This document shows, piece by piece, positions 55,401-62,272 of a stretch of 64,000 nt of DNA; the stretch's first letter is position 1, and each line of letters opens with the position of its first letter. A program made the translations under genes and the position numbers. Under the pieces are notes generated by a model, which worked only from the letters and a program-made list of their open reading frames with translations, was not told the DNA's origin and did not search any database. The stretch comes from Thermoflavifilum sp. (GTDB lineage: Bacteria; Bacteroidota; Bacteroidia; Chitinophagales; Chitinophagaceae): contig NZ_CP063141.1 in the NCBI RefSeq assembly GCF_014961315.1, forward strand, positions 1 to 64,000, written 5' to 3'.

Positions 55401-55646
55401 TAATGAATGCGGATTGGCATGTTCAGCGTAAAAATTGCGAATCTCCGTTCCGTCATATCGATTCAATCCATTATCCGTGGCAATCCATAAAAATCCATCT
55501 CCATCCTGCACAACATCTCTTACCATGTTGCTGCTCAATCCATCAGCCATGGTCAGCTTTTCCAGATCGTGCAAAGCGGGCTGTGCTGCTGCAGATATCC
55601 AGAAAAGCGCAAAACAGGTACAAATCGCGCCGGGGTACACAAACAA
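52452..55646 (-). CDS. hybrid-like sensor: two-component beta-propeller histidine kinase
   Basis: 1064 residues. Start is TTG at 55646: an in-frame stop lies five codons upstream, and this start gives a good signal peptide (MFVYPGAICTCFALFWISAA). Periplasmic Reg_prop repeats (GLSSNMVRDVVQDGDGFLWI and later copies) form two propellers over ~25-690, followed by a Y_Y_Y domain (RITGVFINNI..., YAYRLDRGN). One membrane helix (WFYMLLVFVAMGVVYGWY) leads to HisKA_3 with phospho-acceptor H869 (SHDLHDEIGSYL) and a HATPase domain (EVIHNIVKHAG, IADDGKGF). It senses a periplasmic ligand and signals to the regulator next door. Unlike HTCS sensors, its receiver is on a separate protein. No glycan genes are adjacent; sulfur genes are. 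Confidence 0.92.
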   Translation of the reverse strand: MFVYPGAICTCFALFWISAAAQPALHDLEKLTMADGLSSNMVRDVVQDGDGFLWIATDNGLNRYDGTEIRNFYAEHANPHSLPDNDIHRLILLDSFHLAIATSQGLSILDTRRLIFQHLYFTLHDLGLPEQSQPEERLSAHEMKLWEAYHNVVLCMEKDASGNLWLGTRASLLCLDRHLHLIHVFYRHIQPHDLYGRRLRYVWKIIPSAAMQGNLVLLNTPVDKDSLVEQAYRSWFLCRADNAQLIPIDSLHLSDLHFLSQLRYENQCFQVYKHYLLHVSPTRDSLYLWDEYTGRKAVCKFLNTRIWNGNQYISWPESVSDMGNGWIFFAYQTQGFSLIRLRDKHDSLSLVFYPQVYFPQHTFRKIFIDREENWWMASEMEGLFKISPDKQNFESIEMETGNKRHEIVSMYRYKNKLFIANYGNGLYCLDLTTQKITHFLFSYTQNKLLNQLLNMVWNVRHQQGDTCWLGTQMGLMWFNMSNHHAGRLLQTHPGVLDTVPITTQFTDSKGFVWMGLGLGHGLCVYDPYRQIFQLIPNRADGYPFRYPVGIAEDKNTDIWMVSDDIGSLVHWSRKNHQFKVVTPQILKDRVSTATGAICVDHQNCIWYAVDPVGVIRYNPLNQQTSIFGPEDGLNIGTVRSIMQDDNDIWFATTQGISYYNLNHHTFTHFTEPDRLPTSYLTGVFFKDSLTHVIYLGTLGGIIKFNPDRLIARSSPLSVRITGVFINNILRTDIDGHEFHIPYRNNDIAVSFTGINLTHGKDNVYAYRLDRGNRKTSSWMYMGHQREIRLANLAPGSYHLYIRAASSGSEWSPDIAHMDFMVITPFTRSIWFYMLLVFVAMGVVYGWYRYRMFQLVKLEYMRNQISHDLHDEIGSYLTTISLTALLAQEKLKQEDARQTRVINQLNDLLRKIAEDSHLVSETMREIVWTINPRNDSFAQTIPFLIRYASQVLESANIEIDVVMPDGEDIKMNMYEKRDLVLIFKEVIHNIVKHAGATRVQIVCNKKHNMFSLLIADDGKGFNSTDVKDGNGLYNMKERANRHNWLIEIESSPTTGTRVMLYFKST

Positions 55647-55660
55647 CTGGATGAAATCTC

Positions 55661-55673
55661 AGGTAAGGTAAGG
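55661..55673. promoter_or_regulatory. 13-bp repeat motif, copy 2
   Basis: AGGTAAGGTAAGG, 15 nt upstream of the kinase TTG start, identical to copy 1 at 51160-51172. This close to the start codon it would lie in the mRNA leader or overlap the ribosome-binding region. Confidence 0.45.
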
Positions 55674-55799
55674 AATTTCCTCATTCTTTTTGAAAATATC
55701 TTATTGCGTATGTTTCACTGGAACAGCATCCGATTCCAGAGATCATTACCCGCTGAAAACCGTACCCGATTTGTTAATAAATCATTAACCGTATCTCAT

Positions 55800-55807
55800 C
55801 AAACATA
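55800..55807 (-). promoter_or_regulatory. candidate -7 box for the kinase gene
   Basis: Minus-strand TATGTTTG is an exact TAnnTTTG match, about 150 nt before the kinase start; no well-spaced -33 element. Confidence 0.35.
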
Positions 55808-55836
55808 TCTTTCAGTATTTTTTCAGGAAGGCCAAA

Positions 55837-55844
55837 TAAATTTG
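55837..55844 (+). promoter_or_regulatory. candidate -7 box for the GT87 gene cluster
   Basis: TAAATTTG is an exact TAnnTTTG match with a T-run (ATTTTTT) about 15-20 nt upstream, leaving a leader of roughly 155 nt to the ATG at 56006. Confidence 0.4.
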
Positions 55845-56005
55845 CATTGCCGTATGCTTTTCCGGCATTCCGAATCTCCGGAAAAGGATATATTGAACCA
55901 AATGGGACATGAACATGCATAGATGCTGTAACTCCACCGATTTGTTTCCCCTCCGGGTTGATGTTCTCGCGCTTTACTGGATATGCCACCATTCAATCTG
56001 AGGTT

Positions 56006-57283
56006 ATGAAAATCCCGAACAGTCATCAGGTGATGAAATGGCTGAATCCTGTGCTTACCCGCAGGTATATGCTCGCCCTCTGGATAGGCATGGGAGCGAT
56101 AGCCCTGCTCAGCGAATGGTGGAGCCATCATATCAACAACAATTATTTTGTTTTCACGCATGTGTATTTTCACCTCATCCACAAACAACCCCTGTATATT
56201 CCTTATCCGCATGAATATGCCGATATAAATCTCTATGGCCCGTTGTTCGGTTTGCTGATTGCACCTTTTGCGCTGCTGCCTGATGTTGCCGGCGTCGCTT
56301 GCTGGGTAATGATCAATATTCTATTCCTGTTCATCATCATCCAGCAATTGCCTGTAAATGAGCGAAGTAAGCAATTTGTGATTTTGTTTTCTGCTATGGA
56401 ATTGTTGATGAATGCACAGTGGCTGCAGTTAAATGCCTTCATAGCCGCCTGTCTGGTTGGAAGTTTTGTGTATTTCAAGAAAGATAAGGTAGTCCTTGCC
56501 AGCCTTTTGATTGTGATGGGAAGTTTCACCAAATTATATGGCATTACAGGATTGGCTTTTATGGGCTTCACGAAGAAACCATTTAAAGCTGTTTTGTGGC
56601 TCATCATCTGGAGCCTCATCGCATTCTGTTTACCCATGCTGATCAGTTCACCTGCTTACATTGTGCATAGTTATCAGGAATGGTTTCAGACATTGGTGAT
56701 GAAAAACAGCAAGAATGTGCATGATGCGATGAATAATTTTTATCAGGATATTTCCGCAATGGGGCTTATCAAAAGAATTTCAGGATTATCACAGGATATT
56801 GATATCTGGGTAATCGTATCTGGACTTATCATTATGGCTATTTCTTTTGTTGGCGTACTTAAACGTCGATCTAAACCGGATATTCAACTGTTATGGCTCA
56901 GCGCCATCATGCTTTTCACAGTATTATTCAGCACGGGTGCCGAATCGCCAACGTATATCATTGCAGTTGTGGGTGTAGCTATCTGGTTTGTATCTTATGC
57001 ACAGGAAAAATATCCAAGATTGTCGGTAGTGTTAATGGCGCTGGTGTTATTGCTCACCAGCATAGCGAGCACAGATCTGGTTACGCCCTGGGTACGCATT
57101 CATGTTGTACGGCGATATGCGTTAAAAGCCTTACCCTGCCTGATTGTATGGGGCGTAATCGTTTTCGATTTAATGAAATATGCTTGGATGCCCGCTCTGC
57201 ACATGCACATGAATGATACCGATAAAAGAAGAAGCATTCAACAAAAACCGTATTCCATGAAGAACCTGAACATTGGAAGATGA
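56006..57283 (+). CDS. GT87 (DUF2029) polyprenyl-phosphate-sugar dependent glycosyltransferase
   Basis: 425 residues from the ATG at 56006 (MKIPNSHQVMKW); upstream in-frame ATGs at 55958 and 55961 give a less typical start. About ten membrane helices. Family features: periplasmic loop after helix 1 with NNNYFVFTHVYFHLIHKQPL, LYGPLFGLLIAPFALLPD and FTKLYGITGL. GT87 enzymes transfer mannose-like sugars from a lipid carrier on the outer face of the inner membrane. The GT2 dolichol-phosphate-mannose-synthase-like gene downstream could supply that carrier. The two overlap in longer reading frames but the chosen starts leave 19 nt. Confidence 0.78.
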   Translation: MKIPNSHQVMKWLNPVLTRRYMLALWIGMGAIALLSEWWSHHINNNYFVFTHVYFHLIHKQPLYIPYPHEYADINLYGPLFGLLIAPFALLPDVAGVACWVMINILFLFIIIQQLPVNERSKQFVILFSAMELLMNAQWLQLNAFIAACLVGSFVYFKKDKVVLASLLIVMGSFTKLYGITGLAFMGFTKKPFKAVLWLIIWSLIAFCLPMLISSPAYIVHSYQEWFQTLVMKNSKNVHDAMNNFYQDISAMGLIKRISGLSQDIDIWVIVSGLIIMAISFVGVLKRRSKPDIQLLWLSAIMLFTVLFSTGAESPTYIIAVVGVAIWFVSYAQEKYPRLSVVLMALVLLLTSIASTDLVTPWVRIHVVRRYALKALPCLIVWGVIVFDLMKYAWMPALHMHMNDTDKRRSIQQKPYSMKNLNIGR

Positions 57284-57302
57284 TGATCAATTCGCATGCA
57301 AT

Positions 57303-58319
57303 ATGAAGAAACTGATTACCGTGGTGATACCGGCATTTAATGAACAGGATACCATACCGGTTCTGGTAGAGAAGCTTGCATATTTTTTTAAGCAGTATAT
57401 ACAATATGCTTTTGAATGCATCATCGTGGATGATGGAAGCACGGATAGTAGCCGGAGTATTATAGCAAACTTATGCCAGCAATATCCCTGGTTATACTAT
57501 GTTTTTCTTTCCCGGAATTTTGGAAAGGATATGGCGATGAAAGCCGGAATCGATCAGGCGAGAGGAGACGCGGTGATCACCATGGATGCCGACGGGCAAC
57601 ATCCCATTGAGCTGATTCCTGAATTCATACAGGCATGGGAAGCCGGTTACGAAATTGTGTATGCTTATCGAGAATTATCTTTTGCATCTGAACACCGAAA
57701 TCTACGGATGCGGATGCAGCATTTCCGATCCCGATTATTTTATCGCATCGCCAGTCGCCTCACCGATTTGAAGATGGAACAGGGTTTATCGGATTTTCGC
57801 CTGTTTAGCCGGCGCGTGGCACAAACTATCACGCAGTTTCATGATAAAGAACTTTTCCTTCGCGCCATATTCAAATGGATTGGATTCAAACAAAAAGGCA
57901 TTCCTTATCGTCCGCTGCAACGCGAATTCGGGCAAACCAAATATACCCTGCGAAGCCTCATCAGGCTTTCGCTGCAGGGCATCACATCCTTCAGCGTGAA
58001 GCCTTTGAATATGGCTATTTATCTGGGCCTGACCATATCTGTGCTTTCGTCGTTGTATATTCCGTATGTCATCTGGAGTTTTATGTATAATCATCCCATA
58101 TCCGGATGGGCATCGATGATCGTAACCGTAGCCTTTTTCGGTGGATTGCAATTGATGATTTTAGGTATCATCGGCATTTATATTGGTAAATTGTTTATTC
58201 AAACTCGTTTTCATCCGCCTTATATTATTGAAACCACCAATTTGCATATCCATACAGGAAGCGGTGTGGAAGCTGCATCAAGGCCATCTACGCCTGTACA
58301 TACCCATATCATGAAATAA
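57303..58319 (+). CDS. GT2 family polyprenyl-phosphate glycosyltransferase (DPM1/GtrB-like)
   Basis: 338 residues from the ATG at 57303 (MKKLITVVIPAFNEQDTIPV). GT-A motifs: CIIVDDGSTDSS, LSRNFGKDMAMKAGIDQARG, ITMDADGQHP (DxD-like), and QGLSDFRLFSRRV. Two C-terminal membrane helices (AIYLGLTISVLSSLYIPYVI, MIVTVAFFGGLQLMILGIIG) anchor it, as in GtrB and ArnC. It makes a polyprenyl-phosphate sugar from a nucleotide sugar on the cytoplasmic face, for use by GT87-type enzymes. It lies between GT87 and a polysaccharide deacetylase in a probable operon. Confidence 0.88.
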   Translation: MKKLITVVIPAFNEQDTIPVLVEKLAYFFKQYIQYAFECIIVDDGSTDSSRSIIANLCQQYPWLYYVFLSRNFGKDMAMKAGIDQARGDAVITMDADGQHPIELIPEFIQAWEAGYEIVYAYRELSFASEHRNLRMRMQHFRSRLFYRIASRLTDLKMEQGLSDFRLFSRRVAQTITQFHDKELFLRAIFKWIGFKQKGIPYRPLQREFGQTKYTLRSLIRLSLQGITSFSVKPLNMAIYLGLTISVLSSLYIPYVIWSFMYNHPISGWASMIVTVAFFGGLQLMILGIIGIYIGKLFIQTRFHPPYIIETTNLHIHTGSGVEAASRPSTPVHTHIMK

Positions 58320-58341
58320 AAACAAGCAAGCATCAGCATCC

Positions 58342-59160
58342 ATGCAACACAATGTTTATCCCATACTGCTCAGTTTTGATCTGGAAGAATTTGATTTGCC
58401 GACAGAATACGGTGTGGGCATTGCTTTATCCGATCAGATAGCCATCACCACTGAAGGATTGCAAACGCTTTTAGATACCCTGTCCAGATATGCCATCAAA
58501 GCCACGTTCTACACCACCGTACGTTATGCTATCCATCAATCCGCATGGATACAGAAGCTCATCGAGGCCGGACATGAACTGGCTTCCCATGGTCTGCATC
58601 ATGGCACATGCGATAAAGCCGATTATGGGGCTTCGCGTGAAAAACTCCAGCAGCAATTTCATGTAGCCGTGCATGGATTCCGTATGCCGAGAATGAAGCA
58701 GGTCGATATGCATGCATTAGCTCAGGCCGGTTATGCTTATCATTCATCGCTTCATCCCACCTGCATTCCCGGCCGATATTGCCATCTGCGTGCCGCTCGT
58801 GGTGTAACCTCTCAGCAACACCTACTTCATATTCCACCCTCCGTTACGCCCCGATGGCGTATTCCGCTTTTCTGGCTATCGTTTCATCATTTGCCTCAAA
58901 AGATGTATATGCATCTGTGTAAGCAAACGCTTGAACATGATGGTTATTTGCACCTGTATTTTCATCCCTGGGAATGGACCAGCTGGCCGCAAAAATTAAA
59001 GAAGCGGATGCCCCGATATTTGCATTTACAGAATGGCATGCAGATGCAAAAAAGATTCGAACAATGGATTGATTTCATGCTGATGCAGCCGATACAATGG
59101 ACAAGCACCCATGCATGGATGATTGCAAATTTCCATGCTTCAGATTATCCTGGATTATGA
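58342..59160 (+). CDS. polysaccharide deacetylase (NodB/CE4-like)
   Basis: 272 residues. LLSFDLEEFDLPTEYGVG supplies the catalytic aspartate and its neighbour; GHELASHGLHHG gives the H-x3-H metal ligands; GFRMPRMKQVDMHALAQAGY and LHLYFHPWEWTSW complete the site. No signal peptide or membrane helix is visible, which suggests cytoplasmic action on a lipid-linked or nucleotide-linked sugar, as for ArnD-like enzymes. It follows the GT2 gene by 22 nt and ends with a 6-nt overlap with the convergent gene. Confidence 0.83.
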   Translation: MQHNVYPILLSFDLEEFDLPTEYGVGIALSDQIAITTEGLQTLLDTLSRYAIKATFYTTVRYAIHQSAWIQKLIEAGHELASHGLHHGTCDKADYGASREKLQQQFHVAVHGFRMPRMKQVDMHALAQAGYAYHSSLHPTCIPGRYCHLRAARGVTSQQHLLHIPPSVTPRWRIPLFWLSFHHLPQKMYMHLCKQTLEHDGYLHLYFHPWEWTSWPQKLKKRMPRYLHLQNGMQMQKRFEQWIDFMLMQPIQWTSTHAWMIANFHASDYPGL

Positions 59161-59580
59161 AGCCGTTTTTTCTTCTTTCTCCAGCAATATTTTCGTCATG
59201 CCATGATAATGATGTTGTAATTCATGCACCGTGAGCGGATGTTCGATTTCGCGGGTATGTTCGCCGTGGCACATCAACAGACAATGGGAAAGGTTTTGCC
59301 TGTCAGGATAACGAATGATGAATGGACCTTTTACATAAGCCACGCCGTGTGGGCCCGCTATTTCAGGATTTTCCCGTTTTTCAAACCCGAAGGAAAATAA
59401 TTGTTCCTCCGTCAGGGGAATCGGATCAACTTCTTCCGGTGTGTACCAGTACAGGTTATCTTCATACGTGCGTACACACACCTGCCCATCGGCCAGTTCC
59501 TCGACCTGGCCTTCGAGCCATTCGTTTTCCAGTTCCACATACACCCAATCGCCTATCTGTAATTCTTTGTAAGGAATCAT
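59155..59580 (-). CDS. conserved Bacteroidota protein of unknown function
   Basis: 141 residues, acidic. The N-terminal half looks like a small SH3-like barrel (ELQIGDWVYVELENEWLEGQ), followed by PIPLTEEQLFSFGFEKRENP and the ending LTVHELQHHYHGMTKILLE. The PIPLTEExLxxFGF plus VHxLQxxYxxLTG-like ending is a recurrent signature of small Bacteroidota and phage-associated proteins without known function. It is convergent with the deacetylase gene, overlapping by 6 nt. Confidence 0.65.
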   Translation of the reverse strand: MIPYKELQIGDWVYVELENEWLEGQVEELADGQVCVRTYEDNLYWYTPEEVDPIPLTEEQLFSFGFEKRENPEIAGPHGVAYVKGPFIIRYPDRQNLSHCLLMCHGEHTREIEHPLTVHELQHHYHGMTKILLEKEEKTAS

Positions 59581-59723
59581 GGTGATATCGTTTTAAAAGC
59601 TACTCAGAAATTTCGGAATTTTTTCTCGAATGAACAAGCCCCGAAAAAGAGCGGGCTGTCAGTCCTCGTGCCATGTTGCCGGCGTCATCCGAAAATTTGT
59701 ATGCCATCCTGATTGAGTTTTGT

Positions 59724-59731
59724 TATCTTTG
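59724..59731 (+). promoter_or_regulatory. -7 box of the fbaB promoter
   Basis: TATCTTTG is an exact TAnnTTTG match 38 nt before the ATG, with TTTG at 59696-59699 (24 nt upstream) as a possible -33 element. Confidence 0.5.
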
Positions 59732-59769
59732 CCGTCTGGATTCCCTAAACCAGAGAAACCGTTATTGAT

Positions 59770-60840
59770 ATGCATGAGACCATCACACAGGGGCGTATTG
59801 CCGATCTTCTGGGCGATCAGGCCGAATACCTGCTCAACCATGTTTGCAAGACTATTGATGCTTCCCAGCTGACGCTGCCGGGGCCCGACTACCTGGATAA
59901 AGTGTGGTTGAATTCAAACCGCAACAATCAGGTGTTGCGTAGCCTGCAGGCAATTTTTAATCATGGACGACTGGCCGGCACGGGTTATATTTCCATATTT
60001 CCTGTTGACCAGGGCGTGGAACACAGCGCCGGATCAGCCTTTGCACCGAATCCGATGTATTTCGATCCGGAAAACATCATTCGGCTGGCTATCGAAGGTG
60101 GCTGTAATGCCGTAGCTTCTACCTTCGGCGTATTGGGCATCATGTCAAGAAAGTATGCCCATAAGATTCCCTTTATCGTAAAAATCAATCACAACGAATT
60201 CCTCAGCTATCCCAATCGATATGATCAAACCCTGTTTGGCACGGTGAAGAGCGCCTGGAACATGGGGGCCGTGGCCGTGGGAGCAACCGTGTACTGGGGT
60301 TCTGCTGAAAGCAATCGTCAGCTGAAAGAAATAGCCGAAGCTTTCGAGCTGGCGCATGAACTGGGCATGGCCACCATTCTCTGGTGTTATACCCGCAACA
60401 GTGCCTTCAAGGTGAATAATGTGGATTACCATACTTCGGCTGATTTTACCGGGCAAGCCAATCATCTCGGTGTTACCATCCAGGCCGATATCATCAAACA
60501 AAAATTGCCCACCAATAACGGGGGTTATCTGGCCACCAAACATGGCAAAACCAGTCCACTCGTCTATGAAAAGCTAACCACAGACCACCCTATTGACCTT
60601 TGCCGGTATCAGGTGTTAAACTGTTACAGTGGCCGTATCGGGCTCATCAACTCAGGAGGCGAATCGAAAGGGCAATCCGACCTTGTAGAAGCCGTTGCCA
60701 CAGCCGTCATCAACAAACGTGCAGGAGGCATGGGCCTTATCCTGGGGAGAAAAGCCTTCCAGCGGCCGTTTAAAGAAGGTGTGCAATTGTTGCATGCCAC
60801 ACAGGATGTATATCTGGATAAGTCTATCACGATTGCCTGA
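59770..60840 (+). CDS. fbaB: class I fructose-bisphosphate aldolase (DhnA/FbaB type)
   Basis: 356 residues. The Schiff-base type of aldolase: [51 protein letters not shown], and phosphate-binding [18 protein letters not shown] plus [18 protein letters not shown]. It cleaves fructose-1,6-bisphosphate into dihydroxyacetone phosphate and glyceraldehyde-3-phosphate without a metal. It has its own promoter and a normal length. No fructose-bisphosphatase domain is fused. Confidence 0.9.
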   Translation: MHETITQGRIADLLGDQAEYLLNHVCKTIDASQLTLPGPDYLDKVWLNSNRNNQVLRSLQAIFNHGRLAGTGYISIFPVDQGVEHSAGSAFAPNPMYFDPENIIRLAIEGGCNAVASTFGVLGIMSRKYAHKIPFIVKINHNEFLSYPNRYDQTLFGTVKSAWNMGAVAVGATVYWGSAESNRQLKEIAEAFELAHELGMATILWCYTRNSAFKVNNVDYHTSADFTGQANHLGVTIQADIIKQKLPTNNGGYLATKHGKTSPLVYEKLTTDHPIDLCRYQVLNCYSGRIGLINSGGESKGQSDLVEAVATAVINKRAGGMGLILGRKAFQRPFKEGVQLLHATQDVYLDKSITIA

Positions 60841-60948
60841 GCTCCATGGTGCCGGGTTTGTTTGCCAGCATCCCTGCATTGAGCAAGCAATCCTCCGGTG
60901 TTATCGTGGCGATTCCAGCAGCAAACTGGAATTCTAAATTTATGCATT

Positions 60949-61797
60949 ATGGCAAAATGGTTTCAAAGGATCAAAAAAGGAATTGAGACTTCAACCAGTG
61001 AAAAAAAAGAACCACCCGACGGCCTGTGGACGAAATGTCAGAAGTGTAAAAAGCTGATCCTTACCAAAGACCTCCGGGAAAACAATTTTGTATGCGATAA
61101 ATGCAATTTCCATTTTCGCATCAACTCTGCAGAATATTTTCAAATACTGTTCGACGAAGATCAATCGCATGAACTGTTCGGCAATATTTATCCGGTCGAT
61201 ATCCTGGGATTTAAAGACGTGAAAACTTATGAGGAGCGGTTGCAGGATGCCCAGAAAAAAACCGGACTGGCCGATGCTATTCGCGTGGGGGTGGGCAAGG
61301 TGAATGGGTTTGACCTGGTGGTGGGATGCATGGATTTTGATTTCATTGGCGGGTCGATGGGTTCTGTGGTCGGTGAAAAAATCGCTCGCGCTGTTGATTA
61401 TTGCGTAGCGCATCGCATCCCCCTGCTGATTATTTCTAAATCAGGCGGAGCACGCATGATGGAGAGCGCATTTTCCCTGATGCAAATGGCTAAAACGGCC
61501 GCCAAACTCACCCAGCTGGCCGAGGCTCGCATCCCTTATTTTTCCCTGATGACCGACCCCACCACCGGCGGTGTGACAGCATCGTTTGCCATGCTGGGCG
61601 ATATCAATATGGCCGAACCCGGCGCCCTGATTGGATTCGCCGGCCCTCGTGTGATCAAAGAAACCATTAAAAAAGATTTGCCCGAAGGATTTCAAACCGC
61701 GGAATTTCTCCTTGAACACGGATTTCTGGATTTCATCGTAGATCGTAAAGAATTGAAAACCCGCATCACCGAATTGCTGTTGCTGTTCAGCAAATAA
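60949..61797 (+). CDS. accD: acetyl-CoA carboxylase carboxyltransferase subunit beta
   Basis: 282 residues from the ATG at 60949 ([15 protein letters not shown]); the frame is open upstream to 60898. N-terminal zinc ribbon CQKCKK...[10 protein letters not shown] (CxxC...CxxC), then crotonase-fold blocks [57 protein letters not shown] and [20 protein letters not shown]. With AccA it moves the carboxyl group from biotin to acetyl-CoA, giving malonyl-CoA for fatty acids. TAAATTTA at 60936-60943 is a near-consensus -7 box just before the start. Confidence 0.95.
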   Translation: MAKWFQRIKKGIETSTSEKKEPPDGLWTKCQKCKKLILTKDLRENNFVCDKCNFHFRINSAEYFQILFDEDQSHELFGNIYPVDILGFKDVKTYEERLQDAQKKTGLADAIRVGVGKVNGFDLVVGCMDFDFIGGSMGSVVGEKIARAVDYCVAHRIPLLIISKSGGARMMESAFSLMQMAKTAAKLTQLAEARIPYFSLMTDPTTGGVTASFAMLGDINMAEPGALIGFAGPRVIKETIKKDLPEGFQTAEFLLEHGFLDFIVDRKELKTRITELLLLFSK

Positions 61798-61824
61798 CGT
61801 GCATCACCTCATCTTCGCATCACT

Positions 61825-62262
61825 ATGGAAATAAGCAATCGCGCGGCCAGGTTTCATTACGAAATCAAAGACCGATATATCGCCGGAATGGTGCTTACCG
61901 GTTCTGAAATCAAATCCATCCGCGAAGGAAAGGTAAGCTTCAACGACAGCTTCTGCTATTTTCAGGGTGATGAGCTTTATGTGAAGAACTTGCATATCGC
62001 GGAATATAAAAATGCAACATACGCCAATCATGATCCCTTAAGGGAAAGAAAACTTTTGTTGCAAAAGCGAGAACTGAGAAAATTAAAAAATGCCGTACAG
62101 GAAAAAGGTTATACTATTGTACCACTGCGCATTTTCATCAATGAAAAGGGTTGGGCTAAAATGGAAATCGCACTTGTAAGAGGAAAAAAGATTTACGACA
62201 AACGCGAAACCATCAAGCAAAGAGAAGCCCAGCAAGAAATCATGCGTCGCTGGAAAAGATAG
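61825..62262 (+). CDS. smpB: SsrA-binding protein
   Basis: 145 residues. SmpB blocks: NRAARFHYEIKDRYIAGMVL, TGSEIKSIREGKVSFNDSFC, VKNLHIAEYKNATYANHDPL, RERKLLLQKRELRKL, and the basic tail RGKKIYDKRETIKQREAQQE. It brings tmRNA to stalled ribosomes for trans-translation. It starts 27 nt after accD. No tmRNA gene is seen in the window. Confidence 0.95.
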   Translation: MEISNRAARFHYEIKDRYIAGMVLTGSEIKSIREGKVSFNDSFCYFQGDELYVKNLHIAEYKNATYANHDPLRERKLLLQKRELRKLKNAVQEKGYTIVPLRIFINEKGWAKMEIALVRGKKIYDKRETIKQREAQQEIMRRWKR

Positions 62263-62272
62263 TTGATTCCGA

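Larger units (their letters stand above)
55674..56005. other. divergent intergenic region, kinase / GT87
   Basis: About 330 bases between the kinase (minus) and the GT87 gene (plus). It contains candidate -7 boxes facing both ways (55800-55807 minus, 55837-55844 plus). No gene is seen. Confidence 0.5.
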
